From: Streptomyces exfoliatus
Lineage (GTDB): Bacteria; Actinomycetota; Actinomycetes; Streptomycetales; Streptomycetaceae
Direction: 5' to 3'
Assembly (NCBI RefSeq): GCF_000725545.1
Contig: NZ_JNZP01000021.1
Coordinates: forward strand, 41,924 to 105,923
Length of the DNA stretch: 64,000 bases
The position numbers and the translations under genes are program-made. Of the stretch, positions 17,345 through 24,434 are shown piece after piece. Position 1 is the first letter of the stretch, and each line of letters begins with the position of its first letter. The notes beneath the pieces are model-generated. The model was not told where the DNA came from and did not search any database. It saw nothing but the letters and a program-made list of their open reading frames with translations.

Positions 17345-18787
17345 ATGACCGCGTCCGAAACCCGGCCGCTCACCGCCACCCGCTCGTTCCCGTCCGACTT
17401 CCTCTGGGGCGCGGCCACCGCCGCTTACCAGATCGAGGGAGCGGCGGCCGAGGACGGCCGTACCCCGTCCATCTGGGACACCTTCTCGCACACCCCCGGC
17501 AAGGTCTTCGAGGGCCACACCGGTGACGTGGCCGTGGACCACTACCACCGGTTCCGCGAAGACGTCGGCATCATGTCCGAACTGGGCCTGAACGCCTACC
17601 GGTTCTCCGTCTCCTGGTCCCGGGTGCAGCCCACCGGGCGCGGTCCCGCCGTGCAGAAGGGCCTGGACTTCTACCGTTCGCTCGTCGACGAGCTGCTCGC
17701 CGCCGGGATCGAGCCCGCCCTCACCCTCTACCATTGGGACCTGCCCCAGGAGCTGGAGGACGCGGGCGGCTGGCCCGAGCGGGCGACCGCCGAGCGGTTC
17801 GCCGAGTACGCGGGGATCGTCGCCGACGCCCTCGGCGACCGGGTGACCCGCTGGACCACGCTCAACGAGCCGTGGTGCAGCGCCTTCCTGGGCTACGGCT
17901 CCGGGGTGCACGCCCCCGGCCGTACCGACCCGGTGGCGTCGCTGCGCGCCGCCCACCACCTCAACCTGGGCCACGGCCTCGCGGTCCTGGCCCTGCGGGC
18001 CGCGCTGCCGGCGGACCGGCAGCTCTCGGTGTCGCTCAACCTGCACGAGCTGCGGCCGCTGACCCCCTCGGCCGAGGACCTGGACGCGGTCCGCAGGATC
18101 GACGCCGTCGGCAACCGGATCTGGCTGGGTCCGATGCTGGAGGGCGCCTACCCGGAGGACCTGTTCCGCGACACGGCGCGGCTGACCGACTGGTCCTTCG
18201 TCAAGGACGGCGACGCCGCGACCGCGCACCAGCCGCTGGACCTGCTGGCGATCAACTACTACACGCCGACGCTCGTCTCGCACGTCCCGGAGGGGACGGA
18301 GAAGCCCCAGGACGACGGGCACGGCAACAGCGAGCACTCGCCGTGGCCGGGCGCGGACTCGGTCGCCTTCCACCGGGCGCCGGGCGAGCGGACGGCGATG
18401 GGCTGGCCGGTCGACGCGAGCGCCCTGTACGACCTGCTGACGCGGGTGTCCGACGCCTACCCGCAGCTTCCGCTGGTCATCAGCGAGAACGGGGCCGCGT
18501 ACGACGACGTGGTCTCCCCCGACGGGTCGGTGAACGATCCGGAGCGCGCGGCGTACGTGCACGCGCACCTGGAGGCCGTGCACCGGGCGATCGGCGAGGG
18601 GGTGGACGTGCGCGGCTACTTCCTCTGGTCGCTCCTCGACAACTTCGAGTGGGCGTACGGCTACGCGAAGCGGTTCGGCGCCGTCCACGTCGACTACGAC
18701 ACCCTGGAGCGGACCCCGAAGTCCAGCGCCCGCTGGTACGCGAAGGTGGCCCGATCGGGCGAGCTGCACGCGCCCGACGGCGCCTGA
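17345..18787 (+). CDS. bglC: BglC, cytoplasmic GH1 beta-glucosidase
   Basis: The 480-aa GH1 enzyme hydrolyses imported cellobiose and cellotriose to glucose in the cytoplasm; no signal peptide is present. GH1 motifs are the N-terminal [21 protein letters not shown], the acid/base E175 in TTLNEPWC and the nucleophile E381 in [11 protein letters not shown]. The C-terminal [16 protein letters not shown] forms the sugar-binding loop. It is the last gene of the cebEFG-bglC locus and is followed by a terminator. The operator-like sequence over its translation start matches the known CebR control of bglC. Confidence 0.95.
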   Translation: MTASETRPLTATRSFPSDFLWGAATAAYQIEGAAAEDGRTPSIWDTFSHTPGKVFEGHTGDVAVDHYHRFREDVGIMSELGLNAYRFSVSWSRVQPTGRGPAVQKGLDFYRSLVDELLAAGIEPALTLYHWDLPQELEDAGGWPERATAERFAEYAGIVADALGDRVTRWTTLNEPWCSAFLGYGSGVHAPGRTDPVASLRAAHHLNLGHGLAVLALRAALPADRQLSVSLNLHELRPLTPSAEDLDAVRRIDAVGNRIWLGPMLEGAYPEDLFRDTARLTDWSFVKDGDAATAHQPLDLLAINYYTPTLVSHVPEGTEKPQDDGHGNSEHSPWPGADSVAFHRAPGERTAMGWPVDASALYDLLTRVSDAYPQLPLVISENGAAYDDVVSPDGSVNDPERAAYVHAHLEAVHRAIGEGVDVRGYFLWSLLDNFEWAYGYAKRFGAVHVDYDTLERTPKSSARWYAKVARSGELHAPDGA

Positions 18788-18800
18788 TCCCGTCGCGCGG

Positions 18801-18832
18801 AAGGGCCGTACCGGGGATCCGGTACGGCCCTT
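18801..18832 (+). terminator. Hairpin terminator after bglC
   Basis: AAGGGCCGTACC (18801-18812) pairs perfectly with GGTACGGCCCTT (18821-18832) around an 8-nt loop, 14 nt after the bglC stop. It separates the ceb locus from the next gene. Confidence 0.85.
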
Positions 18833-18894
18833 TCCGGTCAGGGTGGGGACGTCGTTCACCCTGCCGCGAGGCGGGGCCTCTAGGGTGTCCCGAC

Positions 18895-19842
18895 ATGAGA
18901 GACGTCCCACCGCCGGTCCCCCGGTCCCGTCGACGCAGGACCGTCGGCCTGTCCGCCGCCGCCCTGGCCACCGCCGTCGCGGGCCTCGCGACCGCGTTCG
19001 CCGCCGCCCCTGAGGCACCGTCCGCGCCCCGCCCGGCCCCCGAGGCCGCCGCGGCGGCAGGCGCGAGCCAGAAGACCCGCTCCAGTCCCTGGATGCGCGA
19101 GGCCGGGGCGCCGCCGACCGTGATCGCCCACCGGGGCGCCTCGTCGGCCGCTCCCGAGAACACCCTGGTCTCCGACGAGGTGGCCCGGCGGGGCGGGGCC
19201 GTCTGGATCGAGAACGACGTCCAGCCGAGCAAGGACGGCGTGCCGTACATCCTGCACGACACGACCGTCGACCGGACCACCGACGGCACGGGCCGGGTCC
19301 GCGCCCTGACATCCGCCCAGCTGGACGCCCTGGACGCCGGTTCGTGGTTCGCCCCGGCCTACGCCGGGGCGCGGGTGCCGACCCTGGCCGCCCAGCTGGC
19401 GGACCTCCGGGAGCGCGGCGGGAAGCTGCTCCTGGAGATCAAGGGGCGCCACACCCACGCCGAGGTGGCCCGGATCGTCCAGGACATCCGGGACCAGGGC
19501 ATGACCGGACGAGTCTTCGTCCAGAGCTTCGACGTCCCGTCGCTGCGGTACGCCCACGAGCTGGCGCCCGAGCTGCCGATCGGCCTGCTGCGGAGCACCC
19601 TCGACGCCGATCCGGTCGCCCTGGCCGAGGAGCTGGACCTCGACGCGTACAACGTCTCGGACGCCGCCCTGTCCACCCGGCCGCGCGTCGTGCGCGACCT
19701 GCACGCGGCGGGCGTGGCCGTGAACGTGTGGACGGTGGACAGCCCGGCCCGCTGGAAGGCGCTGGACGCGCTCGGCGTGGACGGGATCATCACCAACCGC
19801 CCCACGGAACTGGGCGGCTGGTCGGCGGACCGTACGCGGTAG
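18895..19842 (+). CDS. Secreted glycerophosphodiester phosphodiesterase
   Basis: The 315-aa exported GDPD-family enzyme hydrolyses glycerophosphodiesters (deacylated phospholipid or teichoic-acid fragments) to glycerol-3-phosphate and an alcohol. The signal peptide spans about residues 1-40 (SRRRRTVGLSAAALATAVAG, Tat-like basic stretch). GDPD motifs are VIAHRGASSAAPENT (catalytic H-R, then E), ENDVQPSKDG with metal-binding E and D, and YILHDTTVDRTTDG with the second catalytic histidine. The C-terminal VNVWTVDSPARW and DGIITNRP are typical. The ATG at 18895 has no Shine-Dalgarno, but TAGGGT ends 8 nt upstream, so transcription may begin at or near the start codon. Confidence 0.93.
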   Translation: MRDVPPPVPRSRRRRTVGLSAAALATAVAGLATAFAAAPEAPSAPRPAPEAAAAAGASQKTRSSPWMREAGAPPTVIAHRGASSAAPENTLVSDEVARRGGAVWIENDVQPSKDGVPYILHDTTVDRTTDGTGRVRALTSAQLDALDAGSWFAPAYAGARVPTLAAQLADLRERGGKLLLEIKGRHTHAEVARIVQDIRDQGMTGRVFVQSFDVPSLRYAHELAPELPIGLLRSTLDADPVALAEELDLDAYNVSDAALSTRPRVVRDLHAAGVAVNVWTVDSPARWKALDALGVDGIITNRPTELGGWSADRTR

Positions 19843-19869
19843 GGCGTGCGGTCCCCCGTATCCCTGTCC

Positions 19870-20922
19870 CTACGGCTTGACCTTGATGTCGTCGACGAAG
19901 GCCCGGACCATGATCGCGCTGGTGCTGATGACGGTTCCGGGCTTGATCAGTCCGTCCTCGTCGCCGTTGCCGTTCACCTGGACCGTGCGCTCCCCGAGCA
20001 AGGCCAGCGTCTTGCTGTCGAAGATCCACTCGGTGCGCGCGCCGAACTCGTCGAGCCGCGCGACCGCGACGCCCTTGCGACCGACCGCGTCGGTGGCACT
20101 GTCCACCAGGACGACGCCGGGGATCTTCGCGGCGGCCCGGTAGAGCGCCGCCGTCAGCTCGGGCGACGGCCAGCTCTCGCCGAGCAGGTCGCCGATGGTG
20201 GTGAAGGCCTGCTGGTCCTTGCCGTTGCCCTGGCCCTCGGTCTCCTCGTAGATCTTGCGCAGCAGCGCGTCGGGGTCGGTGGGGAGGCTGGCGAGGTAGT
20301 CGTGCGAGGGCGCGCCGAGGTGCGGCTTCGGCACGTTGCCGAGCTCGTCGAGACCTCCCAGGGTCATGCCCTCGGGGCCGGTGGTGCCGGGCTCGATCAG
20401 CCAGCCCTTGAGGCCGTCGGGGGACTTCCAGGACTGTCGGGTGTGCAGGGGGACGGTGACGAGGCTGCTGACGTTCGCGTCGGTCCTGATGTGCGTGCTC
20501 GCGGACCGCGTCTCGATGTAGACGTACTGTCCGGCGCGGCCCTGCGGGGCGTCCGCCTCCGCCGCGGCGAGCGAGATCCGGTCGAGGAGCCGGGGCGCGC
20601 CGTGGGCGTCGACGGTGCCGATGCGGGTGGTGAGGACGGGGCCCGTGGCGCGGTCGTCGGGGCCCTGGGTCCCGCCCGGGGTGAAGACGAGGACGCCGAC
20701 GGCGAGCGCGCCGGCGAGTGCGGTGGCGGCCGGCAGCAGGATCGCCTTCCGGAGGAAGGGGTTGCGGCGGGCGGTGGCGCGGCGGTCGTCGTGGATCTGG
20801 CTCATCAGGCGCTCCTTGTGGAACTGGTGGCGGCCCTGAGGAAGGTCGTGCTCCTCGATGGCGGGGAGGTCTCCGGTCTCGTGCCGGTTCGCCGTACGGG
20901 GCTGGTTCGGGTCGGGGTTCAT
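19870..20922 (-). CDS. CU044_5270-type membrane-anchored protein, likely sigma-factor partner
   Basis: The 350-aa protein has an N-terminal cytoplasmic part of about 60 aa (rich in charged residues, including FHKERLMSQIHDDRR), one membrane span (about 61-82, AILLPAATALAGALAVGVLVF) and a large extracytoplasmic domain. This layout and the sequence resemble the actinobacterial CU044_5270 family, found beside sigma factor genes. Its ATG overlaps the sigma factor stop by 4 bp (ATGA), so the two are made together. By position it may act as an anti-sigma factor or signal sensor. No zinc-binding HxxxCxxC motif of ZAS anti-sigma factors is visible, so the sequestering mechanism is unproven. Confidence 0.8.
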   Translation of the reverse strand: MNPDPNQPRTANRHETGDLPAIEEHDLPQGRHQFHKERLMSQIHDDRRATARRNPFLRKAILLPAATALAGALAVGVLVFTPGGTQGPDDRATGPVLTTRIGTVDAHGAPRLLDRISLAAAEADAPQGRAGQYVYIETRSASTHIRTDANVSSLVTVPLHTRQSWKSPDGLKGWLIEPGTTGPEGMTLGGLDELGNVPKPHLGAPSHDYLASLPTDPDALLRKIYEETEGQGNGKDQQAFTTIGDLLGESWPSPELTAALYRAAAKIPGVVLVDSATDAVGRKGVAVARLDEFGARTEWIFDSKTLALLGERTVQVNGNGDEDGLIKPGTVISTSAIMVRAFVDDIKVKP

Positions 20923-21563
20923 CGGATTCCCTCCTGTGCGGGCCGGACCGCGTTCATGCGATCACCTGTTGTCTGTCGGGGGCGGGAGCCGGGTTCCCGT
21001 TTTTCCCGGGCGAGTTCTTCCTCCGCCTTGGTGCGGAGCTTCGCGCGGGCACGGGAGAGCCGGGAGCGGACGGTGCCGACGGGGACGCGGAGGGCCCGGG
21101 CGACATCCGTGTAGGCGAGGCCCTCCCAGAGACAGAGGACGAGGACCTCGCGTTCGGTGCGGCGGAGTGTGCCGAGCGCCCTGAGGGTGGCGGCGATGCG
21201 GCGCCGGTCGTCGATCCGGCCGGCGACCTCGGGGGCGTGGTCGGGTACCGCGGCCGCGGTCGGGCCGGCCGCCACGTACGCGGCGACGGCGGCCCGGTAC
21301 CTGCGGTTGCCGCGGCAGTGGTTGCGGGCGACGTTGGTGGCGACGCCGAGCAGCCAGGGCCGGAGCGAGCCCCCTTCGGGGTCCACCTTCCGGCGCAGCC
21401 GCCAGGCCTCCAGGAAGGTGGCCGCCATGACGTCCTCGGCGACGGACCAGTCGCCGGTCAGCCGGAAGGCGTGGTTGTAGACGCTCCGGGCGTAGGAGTC
21501 GTAGAGCCCGGCGAAGGCCGAGGGGTCTCCGTCCCGGATGCGTGCGCGCAGGTCGATGTTCAC
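20919..21563 (-). CDS. ECF-type RNA polymerase sigma factor
   Basis: The 214-aa sigma-70 family protein lacks regions 1 and 3. Region 2 spans about residues 10-80 (FAGLYDSYARSVYNHAFRLTG, AEDVMAATFLEAWR, LRPWLLGVATNVARNHCR). Region 4 spans about 122-180 (ALGTLRRTEREVLVLCLWEGLAYTDVARALRVPVGTVRSRLSRAR), containing the -35 recognition helix-turn-helix. It is followed by an Arg-rich tail. It directs RNA polymerase to an unknown target set. It is the first gene of a two-gene unit with the membrane-anchored CU044_5270-type protein. A perfect palindrome lies 36 bp upstream of the start. Confidence 0.92.
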   Translation of the reverse strand: MNIDLRARIRDGDPSAFAGLYDSYARSVYNHAFRLTGDWSVAEDVMAATFLEAWRLRRKVDPEGGSLRPWLLGVATNVARNHCRGNRRYRAAVAAYVAAGPTAAAVPDHAPEVAGRIDDRRRIAATLRALGTLRRTEREVLVLCLWEGLAYTDVARALRVPVGTVRSRLSRARAKLRTKAEEELAREKREPGSRPRQTTGDRMNAVRPAQEGIR

Positions 21564-21598
21564 GTCTCTCGTCTGTCCGGGGCGCGGGACGGGTTCCC

Positions 21599-21612
21599 GT
21601 GACCCGGGTCAC
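21599..21612. promoter_or_regulatory. Perfect palindrome upstream of the sigma factor gene
   Basis: GTGACCCGGGTCAC is a 14-bp perfect palindrome in the 50-bp gap between the HD-domain gene stop and the sigma factor start. It could be an operator of the sigma operon or part of a terminator for the HD gene. The sequence alone does not decide. Confidence 0.45.
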
Positions 21613-21613
21613 A

Positions 21614-22114
21614 TCAGGGGGTCCGCTCCTCCAGGAGGCCTGGGTTGACCACCCGCAGGATCGTCGTGACGTCCTCGGGGTCGGCCGCCGCCCACAACAG
21701 CTCCCTGGCCGCCCGGTACTTGGCGGCGAGCCGTTCCCGCCGGTCGGGCGGCAGTGCGGCGGCCCGGTCCGCGCGGCTGTTGTGGGCGTTGTCGGCGATC
21801 TTCACGAGGGTGGCGTCCCGGTCCCGCGTGATCTGGCGGATCTTCTCCTCGTACGTCGTGCCGGGCCTGTTGGTGACGGCTTCGACGATGTCGACGACCC
21901 GGTCGGGGATTCCCGCGGCGCGCAGCCGCTCCGCCGTCCAGTCGGTGTCCTCGATGACGTCGTGGAGCAGTCCGGCCATGGCCAGGTGCGGGCCGAGCGG
22001 TGCCAGGCCCGCGGCGACCGCGCGGACGTGCTCGACGTACGGGACACCGATCTTGTCGGTCTGTCCGGCGTGCGCGCGTGCGGCGAGCGCGTCCACCTCG
22101 GCGAGAGTCTTCAT
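21614..22114 (-). CDS. Small HD-domain phosphohydrolase, (p)ppGpp-hydrolase-like
   Basis: The 166-aa stand-alone HD domain resembles the hydrolase half of RelA/SpoT and Mesh1. Motifs are AHAGQTDKIGVPYVEHVRAVA (first histidine), MAGLLHDVIEDTDW (the HD pair followed by the ED typical of RelA/SpoT hydrolases), and VKIADNAHNSRAD (second aspartate with the conserved N-x-x-x-x-R). No synthetase or ACT/TGS domain is present. It would be a manganese-dependent cytoplasmic enzyme removing pyrophosphate from a guanosine alarmone or a related nucleotide. The substrate is inferred from the motifs. It lies upstream of the sigma factor on the same strand, with a 50-bp gap. Confidence 0.85.
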   Translation of the reverse strand: MKTLAEVDALAARAHAGQTDKIGVPYVEHVRAVAAGLAPLGPHLAMAGLLHDVIEDTDWTAERLRAAGIPDRVVDIVEAVTNRPGTTYEEKIRQITRDRDATLVKIADNAHNSRADRAAALPPDRRERLAAKYRAARELLWAAADPEDVTTILRVVNPGLLEERTP

Positions 22115-22196
22115 CGGTCCATCATGGCGGGGGCTGCAACACGCTCTTCACACACGGGCGGGAATGGCGTCCGTGACGGCGTCGGTTGCCGGAAGC

Positions 22197-23141
22197 ATGA
22201 CTCTCGGAACTCCTGGAACCATCGGCGTGACGCTCAGCTCGACCGCCGTCCAGCGCACGATCGACGACACGGTGCTGCTCGCGAGGGAGGCGCGTGACGC
22301 CGGTCTGCACTCGGCATGGTTCGGCCAGACCTTCGCGTACGACTCGCCGTCGCTCGCCGCGATCGTCGGGCGCGAGGTGCCGGAACTCCACGTCGGGACC
22401 TCCGCGATCCCGGTCTTCGGCCGCCATCCACTGCTCGTCTCCAGTCAGGCGCAGACGGCCCAGGCCGCGACCGGGGGCCGGTACCACCTCGGGCTCGCCC
22501 TCGGCACCAGGCATCTGACGGAGACCGCCTTCGGCCTTCCGTACGAGCGGCCCATCGGTCTGCTCAGGGAGTTCCTCACCGCTCTGCGCCCGCTGCTCGA
22601 GACGGGCGCCGCCGACTTCCACGGGGAGCTGCTGACGGCGACGACCCCGTATCCGGCGTCCGTGCCGGGGGCCCGGCCGACGGTGCCGGTCCTGGTGGCC
22701 GCCATGGGCCCGCAGGCCCTGCGGGTCAGCGGTGAACTGGCCGACGGCATCCTGCCGTTCCTGGCGGGGCCGCGCGCGCTCGCCGAGCACATCGTCCCGG
22801 CGGTCACGGCCGCGGCCGCCGCGGCCGGCCGGCCCGCGCCGCGGATCGTGGCGCTCGTCCCTGGCGTCGTCACGAGCGACGCGGAGGCCGTGCGCGAGGC
22901 CGCGGGCGAGGCGCTGGCGCTGTACGAGCGGATTCCTTCGTACGGGCGCGCCATCGGGCTCTCGGGCGCTTCCCGGGCAGCGGAGCTCGCCGTGATCGGC
23001 GACGAGGAGACCGTCGCCGCGGAGGTACGGCGCTACCGCGAGGCGGGGGCGACGGAGGTGGTGTTCACGATGACGGAGCTGAACGGCGAGGACGACCGCC
23101 GCCGCACCTGGAAACTGCTCGGCGAACTGTCACGCGGCTGA
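22197..23141 (+). CDS. LLM-class F420-dependent oxidoreductase
   Basis: The 314-aa luciferase-like monooxygenase fold protein is probably F420- (or flavin-) dependent, acting in the cytoplasm. The TIM-barrel signature runs from GTIGVTLSSTAVQRTIDDTVLLAREARDAGLHSAWFGQTF through LHVGTSAIPVFGRHPLLVSSQAQTAQAATGGRYHLGLALG to PVLVAAMGPQALRVSGELADG, the usual F420-binding pattern. The start is uncertain: ATG 22197 places the barrel at residue 9, while ATG 22164 would add 11 residues; neither has a clear Shine-Dalgarno. The substrate is unknown. It is divergent from the HD gene. Confidence 0.85.
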   Translation: MTLGTPGTIGVTLSSTAVQRTIDDTVLLAREARDAGLHSAWFGQTFAYDSPSLAAIVGREVPELHVGTSAIPVFGRHPLLVSSQAQTAQAATGGRYHLGLALGTRHLTETAFGLPYERPIGLLREFLTALRPLLETGAADFHGELLTATTPYPASVPGARPTVPVLVAAMGPQALRVSGELADGILPFLAGPRALAEHIVPAVTAAAAAAGRPAPRIVALVPGVVTSDAEAVREAAGEALALYERIPSYGRAIGLSGASRAAELAVIGDEETVAAEVRRYREAGATEVVFTMTELNGEDDRRRTWKLLGELSRG

Positions 23142-23158
23142 TCTCCGGAGACGGCAGC

Positions 23159-23863
23159 TCAGGTCAGCAGGCGGTTGGGGTGGGAGGAGCGGCGGGCCGC
23201 GGAGAGGAGGGCGTGGATCCGGGGTCCTGCCTGGTCGATGTCGGTGACGGGGGTGGGGAAGGGCAGCCTGACGTCCTGGTGGCCCGTGGGGTGTTCGAGC
23301 CGCAGGGTGATGCCGTACCGGTCGAGGGCGACGGGGAGGGCGCGGACCATGTCCCGTTCGGGGCGCGGCCTGACGAGCCGGAGGAGCAGGGGCACGAGTT
23401 CGCTGTGGCTGTCGACGAGGTGGGTCAGCATGGACGCCTCGCAGGAGGCCATCGGGTCGACGTCGGTCGCGTGGAGCTCTTCGAGGGTGATGTAGGTGCG
23501 GCCGTCGGCGTCCTCCAGGAGGGCCTGGCCGAACTCCATGCAGATGCTGCCGCTCGTCTCCGGTTCGTAGGGGGCGGCGAGGAGTCCGGTCAGGGTGACG
23601 CGGGCCCTGAGGCGTTCGCGTACCGGGACGGGGGCGATGTCGGTGAACTCCAGGCGTACGGGGATCCGGGCGGCCCGCCCGTCGTGGCTCTCCTCCGAGG
23701 GGTCGTGCAGGTGGATGTGTCCCATCGGCCCGGTGCCGTCGAGGAGGTGCACCTCCTGGTGGTGCCCGTCGGACACGACGGTCATCGAGTGGGCGGCGGC
23801 CAGGATCGATCGCACGCGGTCGGCGGGGGCGGGCCGTGTGACGCGAGGGCTGAAGGGACGCAT
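23159..23863 (-). CDS. DUF2470-type protein behind an iron box
   Basis: The 234-aa cytoplasmic protein has no recognisable catalytic motif. The sequence resembles the split-barrel/DUF2470 proteins of actinobacteria: MTVVSDGHHQEVHLLDGTG near the N-terminus, a middle LRARVTLTGLL barrel-like strand, and a C-terminal DUF2470-like part (DVDPMASCEASMLTHLVDSHSELVPLLLRL, then DRYGITLRLEHPTG) that also occurs at the end of HugZ-type haem-degrading proteins. A 19-bp iron box 39 bp upstream predicts repression by a DmdR/IdeR regulator when iron is plentiful. That points to a part in haem or iron metabolism, by inference. It converges on the F420-type gene with a 17-bp gap. Confidence 0.75.
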   Translation of the reverse strand: MRPFSPRVTRPAPADRVRSILAAAHSMTVVSDGHHQEVHLLDGTGPMGHIHLHDPSEESHDGRAARIPVRLEFTDIAPVPVRERLRARVTLTGLLAAPYEPETSGSICMEFGQALLEDADGRTYITLEELHATDVDPMASCEASMLTHLVDSHSELVPLLLRLVRPRPERDMVRALPVALDRYGITLRLEHPTGHQDVRLPFPTPVTDIDQAGPRIHALLSAARRSSHPNRLLT

Positions 23864-23901
23864 CCGAGTTCTCCCGGGACAGGTGACGGAGACACTGTTA
23901 C

Positions 23902-23920
23902 TTAGGTAAGCCTAAGCTAA
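23902..23920. promoter_or_regulatory. DmdR/IdeR-type iron box
   Basis: TTAGGTAAGCCTAAGCTAA closely matches the actinobacterial iron box (consensus near TTAGGTTAGGCTAACCTAA), with both TTAGG-type and CTAA half-sites kept. It lies 39 bp upstream of the DUF2470 gene, in an AT-rich island that should hold the promoter. Confidence 0.85.
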
Positions 23921-23972
23921 CTTACCGTCGGGAGTCACGGAAAGCCCGGCCCGCCGATCCGCTCACACCGGG

Positions 23973-24302
23973 TCAGGGCGCGTCCCCCGACCAGTCGAAG
24001 CGACGCGCGTCCCCGCGGCGGGGGTCGTACAGGGAGCGCCCCTCGGCGCCGAAACGCCCGAGCTCCGTCTCCAGGACCGCTCCGGCGGCCCGCTCGCGCT
24101 CCGTCCAGTCCGTGACGTCGAGGAGCAGGCCGTCGAGCGGTCCGCCGACCAGCTCGGCGTAGACCCGGCCGGGCCTGGGCCCCGGACGCGGGTCGTCGTG
24201 GTCCTGGCCGTAGACCCTGCCTCTCAGCAGCTCCTCGCCCGCGTCCTCACCCATGCCCCTGCCCACGCCCCCGTCCATGCCCCTGCCCATGTCCCTGTCC
24301 AT
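23973..24302 (-). CDS. Small protein of unknown function with a low-complexity start
   Basis: A reading frame of up to 109 aa. The C-terminal 65 residues look like a compact small domain (GRVYAELVGGPLDGLLLDVTDW, then LYDPRRGDARRFDWSGD), which resembles small uncharacterised Streptomyces proteins. The first residues (MDRDMGRGMDGGVGRGMGEDAG) come from an imperfect tandem DNA repeat (24245-24302), so the true start is unclear. ATG 24254 (MGEDAGEELL) and ATG 24302 are both possible, and every ATG is preceded by GGGG runs. No function can be assigned. Confidence 0.6.
   Translation of the reverse strand: MDRDMGRGMDGGVGRGMGEDAGEELLRGRVYGQDHDDPRPGPRPGRVYAELVGGPLDGLLLDVTDWTERERAAGAVLETELGRFGAEGRSLYDPRRGDARRFDWSGDAP
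24245..24302. repeat. Imperfect 12-bp tandem repeat at a gene start
   Basis: On the plus strand, units like CATGCCCCTGCC, CACGCCCCCGTC, CATGCCCCTGCC and CATGTCCCTGTC follow each other in register. In the minus-strand frame each unit is in phase and encodes M-G-R-G / M-D-G-G-type tetrapeptides, and supplies alternative ATG/GTG codons. Confidence 0.7.
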
Positions 24303-24434
24303 ACGGACCAGCGTCCCAGCCGCCTCTGACAACGCCCCGGACCGCCCACCACACAGAACGCCGCAGGTCGACGAGAAGAAGGTCACAGTCGTACGCCCTC
24401 CTGGTCCCTCGGCGATCTCCCCTAGCATCCGAGC

